Origin: Parvibaculum sp.
GTDB taxonomy: Bacteria > Pseudomonadota > Alphaproteobacteria > Parvibaculales > Parvibaculaceae
Assembly: GCA_019635965.1 (NCBI GenBank)
Contig: JAHBYK010000012.1
Span: 1-43,242, forward strand
DNA: 43,242 nt
Reading direction: 5' to 3'
A program made the translations under genes and the position numbers. Of the stretch, positions 25,014-32,785 are shown one piece after another (position 1 is the first letter of the stretch; every line of letters begins with the position of its first letter). The notes beneath the pieces are model-generated. The model was not told where the DNA came from. It saw only the letters and a program-made list of their open reading frames with translations, and did no database searches.

Positions 25014-25379
25014 TCAGTCCGTATGCTTTTCGCGCGCAGCCAGCACGCGGTCGATGGCCGCCTCGCGGCCGCGATTTTCGTCATAGCGCATCGGGCGCGG
25101 CAGCGCGAAGTGATAGGCGCGCAGCGCCTCGCCGCTCTGGCGCATGGTCCGATCGAGATCGAGTATCACGCAGGTGGAATTGCGCCCGCGTGCCTGACCG
25201 ATAGAAATGCAATGGCGCACAGAGGCGCGCAATGCGCGGTTCTGTTCATTGTCGAGCGCGGCAAGCGCCTCGCGCTCCGCCGGCAGTGCCTGCCAGTTCA
25301 CCTCGTCTTGTGCCTGTGCGGCCATGGGCGCGGCAAACAGAATGGCCGCGGCGAGACCGGAAAGAACAATGCGCTTCAT
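25014..25379 (-). CDS. Small periplasmic protein of unknown function
   Basis: This 121-residue protein has a clear signal peptide (MKRIVLSGLAAAILFAAPMA, cleavage near AQAQDE). The mature part of about 97 residues contains two cysteines (RHCISIGQ and STCVILDLD) which may form a disulfide. I do not recognise the family. It is convergent with the hydroquinone reductase gene, three bases between the stops. Downstream of the Nudix gene at 25464 it may be co-transcribed, with 84 bases between them. Confidence 0.72.
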   Translation of the reverse strand: MKRIVLSGLAAAILFAAPMAAQAQDEVNWQALPAEREALAALDNEQNRALRASVRHCISIGQARGRNSTCVILDLDRTMRQSGEALRAYHFALPRPMRYDENRGREAAIDRVLAAREKHTD

Positions 25380-25463
25380 CCTTCGCTCCCTTCGTGCCTG
25401 CCCCCGCCTGCGACGGCATAGACCTGAAATGTGGCAAAAGCGGTACGGCGGACGGACGCTGCG

Positions 25464-25940
25464 TCACCACAATTCGTCGGGCGCATGGCCCTGCATCGCT
25501 TCGGCGATCCGCCGCGCCGTCGAAGGCGTCACGCCGTCCGGCAGCGCATCCAGCGCGAAGAAACCGCTTTCCGCGATTTCCGGCGAGCGGCGCGGCTCAT
25601 GCGCATAGGCACCATGCGGCACGAGATAAAGCGCCACATGGTCCGACTTGAACTCGCGGAAATTCGCATAAAGGCCGATCAGCCGCGCCTCGCCGGTGAG
25701 CGTCACGCCCACCTCCTCCTCAAGCTCGCGGCGCAGGGATGAAAGCATGGTTTCGCCGCGCTCCACCCCGCCGCCCGGCAGATACCAGCCATGAATATAA
25801 GTGTGCCGCACCAGCAGCACGCGGCCTTCCGCGTCGAGCACAAGGCCGCGGACACCCGCCGTCAGCGGGCGGCGCACGCGCCAGTAAAGGCGGAAAAGCG
25901 GCCGGGTCGCGGCCCAGATGAGGAATCTCGGATTCGGCAT
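25464..25940 (-). CDS. Nudix hydrolase
   Basis: This 158-residue Nudix protein has the box pattern G-x5-E-x7-REL-EEVG, seen as GGGVERGET and RRELEEEVGV. It is preceded by a conserved strand GLVLDAEGRVLLVRHTYIHG and WYLPG. An N-terminal RFLIWAATRPLFRLYWRVRR segment adds a basic, amphipathic or membrane-proximal start seen in a group of alphaproteobacterial Nudix proteins. The substrate is unclear; mutT-like or ADP-sugar activity is possible. One of three Nudix genes in this window, and unlike the CoA-pyrophosphatase it lacks the UPF0035 extension. Confidence 0.88.
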   Translation of the reverse strand: MPNPRFLIWAATRPLFRLYWRVRRPLTAGVRGLVLDAEGRVLLVRHTYIHGWYLPGGGVERGETMLSSLRRELEEEVGVTLTGEARLIGLYANFREFKSDHVALYLVPHGAYAHEPRRSPEIAESGFFALDALPDGVTPSTARRIAEAMQGHAPDELW

Positions 25941-26034
25941 GGGCTCAGACTAGCACGTCCGTTTCACCTCTGGCGTTAACCAGTGCCTTTAGATGTCGTC
26001 AACCCTATGGGCTTACTGTCTGGCGCGTGGTGGC

Positions 26035-26052
26035 GCCCCGCGCTGCCGGGGC
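26035..26052 (+). promoter_or_regulatory. Hairpin upstream of the flagellin-like gene
   Basis: GCCCCG, six bases, CGGGGC form a perfect 6-6-6 stem-loop 25 bases before the ATG at 26077. A GTTAACC sequence, half of a CtrA-like site, lies further upstream near 25975-25981. No T-run follows the hairpin. It may mark the leader of the downstream transcript. Confidence 0.3.
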
Positions 26053-26076
26053 AAGAGGTTTGGGCACTACCGCGTC

Positions 26077-26871
26077 ATGGGTCTGTTTTCGCTGTTCAGG
26101 AGCAACAAGAAGCTCGAGCCGCCGCCTGCCGAGCCGGCGCCGCCGGTGAGCCCGGCTGCCATGCAGCGTGCCTTGCGCGCGACCGCCGTGACCAAGGGCT
26201 CCTACAATGCGGCCGAGCTTGGCGAGCGGATTGCGACTGCGCTTTCGACCATCGAGACAGCGGTGCTGGCGATCGATGCAATCATGGACCGGCTGCGCGA
26301 AGCGGCGGATCTCGTTGCCGATGCCGGCGCGAGCAATGATGACGGGCGGCGTGCACTTCTCGCCGGACGCTATGACGAACTCCGTGAGGAAATCGACGCC
26401 ATTGCCGGCTCCGCCACGCACAACCGGGTGAATCTCATTTCCGGCCGGCGCATCGGCGGCAAGCTCGCCACCTTCGACATCGCCTTCGATGGCGAGGCGC
26501 GTTCGGGCGTCGCCATTCCGGTCGTCAATCTGACGACGGCGGAGGCCGGACTTTCGCTCTCGCCGCCGCGCGAGGCCTTCGCGCCCGACGAGGAAGTCGC
26601 TGCGATCGCCGCCGAGATCGAGGCGGCCCGCGAACTGGCCGCGCGTGTCAGCGACCGCTTCGTCGATCATGCCGCGCTGATTTCAGAACGGCTCGCCCGC
26701 CTCATGGAAATGGCGGGCCCGCGTGAGATCGGAACGCGCCTGCCGACAGGGGCAGACCCGCAGGACGAGCCCATTCCCGCCATCGACCCTGCCATGGCCG
26801 AAGTCGAGGAAAAGCTGCGCGCGCTTTCCGAGCGGCTCAACGACCGCGACGGCCTTTCCCGCAAGGCGTGA
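26077..26871 (+). CDS. Flagellin-like protein with unusual N-terminus
   Basis: This 264-residue protein resembles the D1 part of bacterial flagellin. The segment AIDAIMDRLREAADLVADAG, followed by REEIDAIAGSATHNRVNLISG, parallels the flagellin helix ending in x-x-NG-xx-LL-x-G. The C-terminal helix RVSDRFVDHAALISERLARL recalls the flagellin C-terminus. However it begins MGLFSLFRSNKKLEPPPAEP, with a basic, proline-rich start and no MxxINTN-type flagellin N-terminus. Similarity is by eye. It stands before a methyltransferase (52 bases away) and the phosphorelay genes. It may be an assembly or sensory derivative of flagellin rather than a filament subunit. Confidence 0.6.
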   Translation: MGLFSLFRSNKKLEPPPAEPAPPVSPAAMQRALRATAVTKGSYNAAELGERIATALSTIETAVLAIDAIMDRLREAADLVADAGASNDDGRRALLAGRYDELREEIDAIAGSATHNRVNLISGRRIGGKLATFDIAFDGEARSGVAIPVVNLTTAEAGLSLSPPREAFAPDEEVAAIAAEIEAARELAARVSDRFVDHAALISERLARLMEMAGPREIGTRLPTGADPQDEPIPAIDPAMAEVEEKLRALSERLNDRDGLSRKA

Positions 26872-26923
26872 TACGCCCGCCTTTTCGTGCTATCAATGGC
26901 CTCCGCCAGAGGAGGCCGCTCAC

Positions 26924-27799
26924 ATGTCATCGTCCGAACAGAAAAACGAAGCCCGGGGCCCGAACGCCGACCAGATCGAATACTGGAACGGCGATGCGGG
27001 CGAAAAATGGGCGCGCCATCAGGACAGGCTCGACGTGATGCTTGCGCCGTTTTCAAACGCGCTGCTCATGCTGGCTGCGGTGAAGCCCGGCGAGCGTATC
27101 ATGGATATCGGCTGCGGCTGCGGCGCCACCACCTTCGACCTTGCCTCGGCAGCGGGCGACAAGGGCCGTGCGCTTGGCGTCGATATTTCCGCGCCGATGA
27201 TCGCGCGCGCGAAGGAACGCGCGGCAGCCCTCCACAGCAAGGCGGAGTTTCTGCTTGCCGATGCGGCAACGCATGATTTCGGCGCCACGCAATTCGATGT
27301 TCTCACCTCGCGCTTCGGCATCATGTTTTTTGACGATCCGGTTTCCGCCTTCGGGCATATCCGCAAGGCGCTTGCGCCGGGCGGGCGTACCGGCTTCGTC
27401 TGCTGGCGTCCTTTCCGCGAAAATCCCTGGGCGGCGCTGCCCATGATGGCGGCCCTTCCGCATCTGCCGCCGCAGGAGCCGCCGGTCCCCGGCGCTCCCG
27501 GTCCCTTCGCCTTCGACGATGCCAACCGCTTCCGCGACGTTCTGACCCAGGCCGGCTTTCGCGCCATCGACATTCAGCCCTTCGACGCTGAGCTGACGCT
27601 CGGCGCAGGCGCTGACCCGGTCGAGACCGCGCTTCATCAGTCGCTCGAAATCGGGCCGCTCGCCCGGGCACTGAAGACCATGCCGGAAGAAAAGCGCGAT
27701 ACGATCACGGATGCCGTCCGCAAGGCGCTTGCCGCAAACCTGAAGGACGGTGCGGTGCGCCTGCCCGGTGCCGTGTGGCTCGTCTCGGCAAAGGCGTGA
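26924..27799 (+). CDS. Class I SAM-dependent methyltransferase
   Basis: This 291-residue methyltransferase has the SAM-binding motif I in MDIGCGCGATTFDLAS, an acidic motif II in LGVDISAPMIARAKERAAAL, and motif DVLTSRFGIMFFDDP characteristic of UbiE/COQ5-like enzymes. The N-terminal QIEYWNGDAGEKWARHQDRL is shared by a family common in alphaproteobacteria. Substrate is unknown. ATG 26924 fits an AGAGGAGG site eight bases upstream; the frame is open to 26723 in the shadow of the flagellin-like gene. It may share a transcript with the flagellin-like gene but an independent CtrA-like site follows it. Confidence 0.88.
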   Translation: MSSSEQKNEARGPNADQIEYWNGDAGEKWARHQDRLDVMLAPFSNALLMLAAVKPGERIMDIGCGCGATTFDLASAAGDKGRALGVDISAPMIARAKERAAALHSKAEFLLADAATHDFGATQFDVLTSRFGIMFFDDPVSAFGHIRKALAPGGRTGFVCWRPFRENPWAALPMMAALPHLPPQEPPVPGAPGPFAFDDANRFRDVLTQAGFRAIDIQPFDAELTLGAGADPVETALHQSLEIGPLARALKTMPEEKRDTITDAVRKALAANLKDGAVRLPGAVWLVSAKA

Positions 27800-27804
27800 G
27801 GGTA

Positions 27805-27819
27805 TTAACCCTCCCTCAA
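27805..27819 (+). promoter_or_regulatory. CtrA-like site upstream of the phosphorelay operon
   Basis: TTAA-CCCTCCC-TCAA matches the CtrA pattern TTAA-N7-TTAA with one mismatch, 150 bases before the first receiver gene. A GTTAAG and CCATTAAGG pair further downstream (near 27883-27899) has the wrong spacing. Possible cell-cycle control is inferred only from the motif. Confidence 0.4.
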
Positions 27820-27904
27820 CATTCGCCGCGCCGAACATGTTGGAATCGTTCTCTTATTCCGCTTCCTCTTTGTTAAGACCTCGCCATTAAGGTTGACGCA
27901 TGTG

Positions 27905-27933
27905 AACGGGGCGCCGCCCGCGCGGCTCCCGTT
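27905..27933 (+). promoter_or_regulatory. Strong hairpin in the phosphorelay leader
   Basis: AACGGG (27905-27910) pairs with CCCGTT (27928-27933), and GCCGC/GCGGC inside extend the stem, with a four-base loop and one bulge region. The structure stands about 35 bases upstream of the receiver ATG and has no T-run. It may affect translation or stability of the mRNA. Confidence 0.4.
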
Positions 27934-27968
27934 GAAAGTGCGTTTGACGAGGTGGGGAAGTTGGGGGC

Positions 27969-28466
27969 ATGACGGAATCCGTTTTCGGAAAGATCAGCGT
28001 TCTCGTCGTTGATGACAGTGCCTATATGCGTCATCTCCTGCTGACGCTGCTTCAGGCGCTCGGCGTCAACGAGATTCATCTCGCCATCAATGGCGAGGAA
28101 GCCTGGGAGCTTCTGAACTCCAAGGAACCCGACATCGTCATCACCGATGCGGCAATGGTCCCCGGCGACGGCTTCATGTTTGCCAAGCGCCTGCGCAGCC
28201 TTCGCGGCCGCGCACTCGGCATGATCCCCATCATCATGGTTTCCGGTCATACCGATCTCGAATCCGTCGAGCGGGCGCGCGACATCGGCATCACGGAATT
28301 TCTCTCGAAGCCGATTTCGGCACGCGGGCTCTATGAGCGTCTCATTCAGGTGATCGACCGCCCGCGCACCTTCGTGGAAACGCCAACCTATCGAGGGCCC
28401 GACAGGCGCCGGCGCGATACACCCTTCGAGGGTACGGATCGCCGCGGCTCGATCGCGCTGCTTTGA
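27969..28466 (+). CDS. Single-domain response regulator (CheY-like), first of two
   Basis: This is a 165-residue receiver domain. The acidic pair is D15/D16 (VLVVDDS), the phosphoacceptor D60 (IVITDAAM), the switch residue S92 (IIMVSGH) and the lysine K114 (FLSKPIS). After the receiver, residues 131-147 read RPRTFVETPTYRGPDRR, a tail also present in the third gene of this operon. No DNA-binding domain is present. A start at ATG 27969 is preceded by a G-rich site. It is followed by the Hpt gene, with an AGGAG sequence beginning at its stop codon. Confidence 0.92.
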   Translation: MTESVFGKISVLVVDDSAYMRHLLLTLLQALGVNEIHLAINGEEAWELLNSKEPDIVITDAAMVPGDGFMFAKRLRSLRGRALGMIPIIMVSGHTDLESVERARDIGITEFLSKPISARGLYERLIQVIDRPRTFVETPTYRGPDRRRRDTPFEGTDRRGSIALL

Positions 28467-28477
28467 GGAGAATGACC

Positions 28478-29026
28478 ATGGCAAACCGCAGCATGACGTC
28501 GCATCTCGCAGGCCATGAAGCCGCCAGAGGCGAAACGCCACCCGATGTTCGCTTCATCCGCGTGCCGTCCATTGCCGAGCGCAAACTCGGTGCGGATTAT
28601 GTCGCGCCCATTCGCCTCGATCCGCGCGTGCTCGACCAGATGCAATCGACCATCCGCACGCTGGAAACGAAATATGCCGAAGCTCTTTCGGCGCAGATTT
28701 CCATGCTCCAGCTTCTTGTCGAGCCGTCGGCGAAGGGCGACTCGGAAGCGCGCAGCCGTCTCTATTCGCTGTCGCATGACATGCGCGGCCTTGCCGGCAC
28801 GTTCGGCTTTCCGCTGGTCGGCCGTTTCGCCGACTCGCTCTGCCGCTATATCGAAAATTGTCACGAGGAAGACTGGCGCGACGGTTCGGTGCTGCGCTTC
28901 CATGTGGATGCGATCCGCGATGCCGTCGACAATCCCGGCACGGATCCCGCAATTACGATGGAAACGCTCAATGCGCTGGAACGGCTGATTGCGGCCACGC
29001 GCGGCAACCGGAAAATGGCCGGATGA
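28478..29026 (+). CDS. Histidine phosphotransfer (Hpt) protein
   Basis: This 182-residue protein carries an Hpt-like four-helix segment with the phospho-accepting histidine at H100 (LYSLSHDMRGLAGTFGFPLV), followed by GRFADSLCRYIENC. A non-Hpt N-terminal part of about 50 residues precedes it. ATG 28478 was chosen because AGGAG lies seven bases upstream; ATG 28472 is too close to that site. Its stop overlaps the start of the second receiver gene in ATGA (29023-29026). Set between two receivers, it would shuttle phosphate between them. No kinase is encoded nearby, so the source of phosphate is unknown. Confidence 0.85.
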   Translation: MANRSMTSHLAGHEAARGETPPDVRFIRVPSIAERKLGADYVAPIRLDPRVLDQMQSTIRTLETKYAEALSAQISMLQLLVEPSAKGDSEARSRLYSLSHDMRGLAGTFGFPLVGRFADSLCRYIENCHEEDWRDGSVLRFHVDAIRDAVDNPGTDPAITMETLNALERLIAATRGNRKMAG

Positions 29027-29523
29027 ACGGCGATCGGGCGGGTGCCCATGCAGATCTCTTTCGCCGCCTGAAGGTTCTGGTGGTCGAAGACAGCGGCGAG
29101 ATGCAGCGCCTGCTGACGGCCCTTCTTGCCTCGATGGGCATCGGCCATGTCGTTGTGGCGCTGGATGGCGCGCGCGGTCTGGCGGCCTTTGCCGCCGAAT
29201 GTCCCGATCTCATCATTACCGACGGCGCCATGACCCCGATGGACGGCTTCGAGATGACGCGCCGCATCCGCGCCAGCGATGCAGGCCAGGCGGCCAATCC
29301 CGATGTGCCGATCCTGATGATTTCCGGCCATGCGGGGCGCGAAAACGTGACCCATGCGCGCGACCAGGGCGTGACCGACTATCTCTTGAAGCCGCTTTCG
29401 GCCGAGATGCTCTATGAAGCGATCCTCGCCGCCGTCTCGCGGCCGATACATTTCGTCGAGACGCCGGACTATCGCGGACCATCGCCGCGCCGCATGCTCG
29501 ATCCCCGGCGCAGCGAAAGCTGA
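29023..29523 (+). CDS. Single-domain response regulator (CheY-like), second of two
   Basis: This 166-residue receiver domain has E22/D23 (VLVVEDS), phosphoacceptor D67 (LIITDGAM), S101 (LMISGH) and K123 (YLLKPLS). Its tail, residues 140-150, reads RPIHFVETPDYRGP and clearly matches that of the first receiver. The two share the GDGF/MDGF region but differ at many positions, so they are paralogues. The start ATG overlaps the Hpt stop. The longer open frame from 28858 overlaps the Hpt gene and is not used. Regulatory output, if any, must come through protein-protein contact because there is no output domain. Confidence 0.92.
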   Translation: MNGDRAGAHADLFRRLKVLVVEDSGEMQRLLTALLASMGIGHVVVALDGARGLAAFAAECPDLIITDGAMTPMDGFEMTRRIRASDAGQAANPDVPILMISGHAGRENVTHARDQGVTDYLLKPLSAEMLYEAILAAVSRPIHFVETPDYRGPSPRRMLDPRRSES

Positions 29524-29532
29524 CCCCCTCAG

Positions 29533-29558
29533 GCGACTCCCCTTTCTCCCCGAGTCGC
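29533..29558. terminator. Hairpin after the phosphorelay operon
   Basis: GCGACTC (29533-29539) and GAGTCGC (29552-29558) form a perfect seven-base-pair stem across a 12-base loop, ten bases after the stop of the second receiver. No T-run follows, so this may be a weak or Rho-aided terminator or an mRNA end stabiliser. Confidence 0.4.
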
Positions 29559-29594
29559 GGCAAACTGCTGCCACCGGCTTCTCCGGGGAAAATC

Positions 29595-30056
29595 ATGCTG
29601 CAACGTCTTGCCACATCGCTGCGCTTCCGCTTCGTCGCCCGCCAGTCCGAGATCGAACGGCAGGCGGGGGCCATCCCCTATGCGGTGGTCGATGGTCAGG
29701 TGGCGGTGCTGCTTGTGACCTCGCGCCGGACGGGGCGCTGGATCTTTCCCAAGGGCGGATTGATGGAAGGACTCGCGGCGCATGAGGCGGCGGCGCGCGA
29801 GGCTTTCGAGGAAGCTGGCGTCGAAGGCGAGGTGCGGGATGTGCCGCTTGGTGCCTGGCGCACGATCAAGCGGCGTGGTGTCCGCGTCACGCCCATAGAG
29901 GTCGATATGTTTCCGCTGCGCGTGACGCGGCAGCTCGACAACTGGGAAGAGCAGTCGCAGCGGCGGCGCCACTGGGCGGGTTTGCGCGAAGCGCAGCAGC
30001 TTCTCCGCGATCCCTATCTCGCCGATCTTGCGATGAAGTTGCGCGAATTGCGCTAG
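29595..30056 (+). CDS. Nudix hydrolase, diphosphoinositol-polyphosphate phosphohydrolase-like
   Basis: This 153-residue Nudix protein has the PKGG form of the box seen in DIPP/Ap4A-type enzymes: RTGRWIFPKGGLMEGLAAHE followed by AAAREAFEEAGVEG. The start MLQRLATSLRFRFVARQSEI precedes the strand QAGAIPYAVVDGQVAVLLVT. Substrates may be diadenosine polyphosphates or nucleoside diphosphate derivatives; inositol pyrophosphates are not expected in bacteria. It ends convergently with the phosphate transporter, sharing the CTAG tetranucleotide for both stop codons. Confidence 0.88.
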   Translation: MLQRLATSLRFRFVARQSEIERQAGAIPYAVVDGQVAVLLVTSRRTGRWIFPKGGLMEGLAAHEAAAREAFEEAGVEGEVRDVPLGAWRTIKRRGVRVTPIEVDMFPLRVTRQLDNWEEQSQRRRHWAGLREAQQLLRDPYLADLAMKLRELR

Positions 30057-31564
30057 CTGCCCGCTACGATTTTCATTAGCCAGTAGAAGAGTCCGGCGAG
30101 CAGGCCGGCGGCCGGCACCGTCACCACCCATGCGGCGGCGATGGTGATGACATGGCGACGGCGCACGAGGCGGCGCCTTTCGCGCTTGGCCTGCTTCCTG
30201 ATGGCATCCTCAGGCGTGCTCGACAGCGATGAGGGTTCGCTTGCCTTCGGTTTCGGTGCCTTCTTCGCGCCATCGGCATTGAGGCCGAGATTGGCGAGCA
30301 TCTCGCGCAGGAAACCGACGCCGAAAATGCCGCCGATTGCGATATGCGTCGAGGAAACTGGCAGACCGAGAGCGGAGGCGACCAGCACCGTGATCGCGGC
30401 GGCGAGCGCGACGCAATAGGCGCGCGGCGCATCCATCTTGGTGATCTTGGCGCCTACCGTGCGGATGAGGCGCGGGCCGAAAAGCGCAAGGCCGAGCGAG
30501 ATGCCCATGGCGCCGATCAGGAGCACCCAGAGCGGCAGGGCGACATTGCCCGTTGCCGCATGATTGCTTTCGGCGGCGGCGACGATGGCGGCGAGCGGCC
30601 CCACGGCATTTGCCACGTCGTTTGCGCCATGCGCGAAGGAGAGAAGCGCGGCGGCGAAGATCAGGGGAATCGTGAAAAGCGAGGCGACATGCTTGCGCCG
30701 GTTCTCGAGCTGCGGTGTGCGGCGGCGGATCAGCGGCCGCGTTCCCAATGTGCCGAGGATGAAGGCGCCGATACCGAGCAGCCAGACCGTCTCCATCGAC
30801 GGTTTCCAGACTTTCGACAGGCCCTTCAGCGAGAGATACATGGCAAAGACGCCGGCCATGAGGCCGATCATCACCGGCACCCAGGTTTGCGCCGCGGCAA
30901 GCCTGTCCTCGCGGAAGAGGACGCGCCATTTGATGAAGCCGAGAAGGGCCGCGGCAATGACGCCGCCCATTACCGGCGAGATGACCCAGCTCGCGGCAAT
31001 GGCGCCCATGGTCGTCCAGTTGACGATGCTGAGGCCTGCCGCCGCGATGCCCGCGCCGAGAACGCCGCCGACAATCGAATGTGTCGTCGAGACGGGCGCA
31101 TTGAGGAAGGTCGCCAGATGAATCCAGATCGCCGCCGCGAGGAAGGAGGCCATCATCAGCATCACGAAGTCGCGGACCGGGAATTCGGTATGCGGCACGA
31201 TGATGTTGCGCGAGATGGTCGTCACCACGTCGCCGCCCGCGAGGATCGCGCCTGCCGCCTCGCAGATCGCGGCGATGACGAGCGCCGCCCCGAGCGGCAG
31301 GGCGCGGCTGCCGACCGCCGGTCCCATATTGTTGGCGACATCGTTCGCGCCGATGTTGAGCGCCATGTAGCCGGCGATGACACCGCCCGCGATCACGAAG
31401 AGGCTCAAGGGGCCGGCAGGGGCAAGCCCCATCATGAAAAGGAAGACGGCGATCAGGAAGACGAGGGCAAGGCCGGGTGCCGCGATCGAGCGCGACAGGG
31501 CGAGAGTCGCCTCTTCCAGGCTGCCGACCTTCTTCAGATCCTTGTCGAGCGCACTCTTTGCCAC
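30053..31564 (-). CDS. Inorganic phosphate transporter, Pit family
   Basis: This 503-residue membrane protein has the duplicated Pit signature: LNIGANDVANNMGPAVGSRA in the N-terminal half and FAHGANDVANAVGPLAAIVA in the C-terminal half. Many hydrophobic helices surround these. FLNAPVSTTHSIVGGVLGAG and LPVSSTHIAIGGIFGVGF are the paired re-entrant segments. A cytosolic basic loop (RKQAKRERRRLVRRRHV) lies before the last helix. Low-affinity symport of phosphate (or metal phosphate) with protons is the family function. No DUF47/PhoU-like partner gene is adjacent. DUF2177 lies 110 bases upstream on the same strand. Confidence 0.93.
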   Translation of the reverse strand: MAKSALDKDLKKVGSLEEATLALSRSIAAPGLALVFLIAVFLFMMGLAPAGPLSLFVIAGGVIAGYMALNIGANDVANNMGPAVGSRALPLGAALVIAAICEAAGAILAGGDVVTTISRNIIVPHTEFPVRDFVMLMMASFLAAAIWIHLATFLNAPVSTTHSIVGGVLGAGIAAAGLSIVNWTTMGAIAASWVISPVMGGVIAAALLGFIKWRVLFREDRLAAAQTWVPVMIGLMAGVFAMYLSLKGLSKVWKPSMETVWLLGIGAFILGTLGTRPLIRRRTPQLENRRKHVASLFTIPLIFAAALLSFAHGANDVANAVGPLAAIVAAAESNHAATGNVALPLWVLLIGAMGISLGLALFGPRLIRTVGAKITKMDAPRAYCVALAAAITVLVASALGLPVSSTHIAIGGIFGVGFLREMLANLGLNADGAKKAPKPKASEPSSLSSTPEDAIRKQAKRERRRLVRRRHVITIAAAWVVTVPAAGLLAGLFYWLMKIVAGS

Positions 31565-31674
31565 CTGCCCCCCAGACCGGCCGTTTTCGTGACCGTTTTG
31601 CCGGGAGGAGCCTTTATCATTTCGGGCGGCATCCGCCTACCCTGTGTGACACTTTTTTGACAATCCGGTGACAG

Positions 31675-32061
31675 TCAGAGGTTGCGTATGGCCAGATAGC
31701 CGCCCAGGGCCGCCGTCGCCGTCAGGAAAGTACCCCAGGCCATGTCCACCGCCGCCATTTTCCAGGGCCAGCCCTTCAGGGTCGCCAGATTGGTCATGTC
31801 ATAGGTGCCATAGGCAAGAAGACCCAGCAGCGCGCCGCGGAAAACCGCGCCTTTCCAGCTCTCCGCGGGCAGGACCGCGAAAAAGACCACGCCCGCCACG
31901 TAGATCAGATAGAAACCCGCCGCCGCCCCAAGGTCCGGCACATCGCGCATCAGATGGCCGATGGAGCGGGCATAGAAATCCTTTGCGATAAAGGCCAGCC
32001 AGACATAGTCGATGGCAAGAAACACAAAGGCGGTAGCCACATAGGCAATCGCATAGGTCAT
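31675..32061 (-). CDS. DUF2177 family membrane protein
   Basis: This 128-residue protein belongs to the DUF2177 family of uncharacterised four-helix membrane proteins. Visible marks are FLAIDYVWLAFIAKDFYARS, IGHLMR, AAGFYLIYVAGVVFFAVLPA, then GALLGLLAYGTYDMTNLATL and the C-terminal DMAWGTFLTATAALGGYLAI. The family core motif G-Y-TYDxTNLAT is present. No function is known. It could share a transcript with pit or be independent. Confidence 0.9.
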   Translation of the reverse strand: MTYAIAYVATAFVFLAIDYVWLAFIAKDFYARSIGHLMRDVPDLGAAAGFYLIYVAGVVFFAVLPAESWKGAVFRGALLGLLAYGTYDMTNLATLKGWPWKMAAVDMAWGTFLTATAALGGYLAIRNL

Positions 32062-32123
32062 CTGTCGCTCCTCCGCGGGCGGTTTCAGATATTACGCGGG
32101 GTGGAGCGAAACGGATCAGTCGC

Positions 32124-32585
32124 CTATTCCGGCGCCATCAGCGGCCAATCGACGATCCGGGCCTCGAGATCCTCCATATCGGCCTCGTCCTCATAGAGAA
32201 ACCGTCCGTGAACGGACATGCCGGCAAGGCGCACGGCTTCGTACTCGCCGGAGCGCAGCGGATGCCACCAGGGCAGGTCCTTTCCCTCCTTCAGCAGCCG
32301 GTAGGCGCAGGAGGGCGGCATCCAGTCGATGTCCTCGAGATTTTCCGGCGTGAGGGTCACACAATCGGGTACCAGGGTCGAGCGGTTCGCATAATCGGTG
32401 CAGCGGCATGTCTCGGCGTCGAGCAGGCGGCAGGCAATATCGGTGTATTCGATTTCCCCCGTGTCCTCGTCCTCGAGCTTGATGAGGCAGCACTTCGCGC
32501 AGCCGTCGCAAAGGCTTTCCCACTCCTCGCGGTTCATTTCGTGGAGGCGCTTCACGCGCCAGAAGGGTTCGGACGTGTCTGTCAT
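32124..32585 (-). CDS. YcgN/UPF0260-type cysteine cluster protein
   Basis: This 153-residue protein carries many conserved cysteines: LCDGCAKCCLIKLEDEDTGE, TDIACRLLDAETCRCTDYAN and VPDCVTL, plus MPPSCAYR. This pattern (CxxCxxCC-type plus CxC) matches the UPF0260/YcgN family and suggests a metal or iron-sulfur site. No function is established. ATG 32585 gives the family start (MTDTSEPFWRVKRLHEM); the frame extends upstream, but as a shadow. It is divergent from the penicillin-binding protein gene. Confidence 0.88.
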   Translation of the reverse strand: MTDTSEPFWRVKRLHEMNREEWESLCDGCAKCCLIKLEDEDTGEIEYTDIACRLLDAETCRCTDYANRSTLVPDCVTLTPENLEDIDWMPPSCAYRLLKEGKDLPWWHPLRSGEYEAVRLAGMSVHGRFLYEDEADMEDLEARIVDWPLMAPE

Positions 32586-32785
32586 TTCGGGACAGAACCC
32601 TGCCCCGCGAAATTTGTCAAAGGGTGCCGATGTCGGCATCGCTGCCCATTCATTGCCCCTATCCCGCCCTTTTTCATGCACAAAGTTGAGCAAGTCTCGT
32701 TTTGATCCATAACGCGGTGGCATGGCGCTCGCATGAAACAGGCTTCCAGTCGACGCCCGCAACAGGACCAACGAGGCGGTTAACC

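Noticed and set aside
27883..27899. Second CtrA site (GTTAAGACCTCGCCATTAAG)
   Set aside because: The two TTAA halves are ten bases apart instead of seven.
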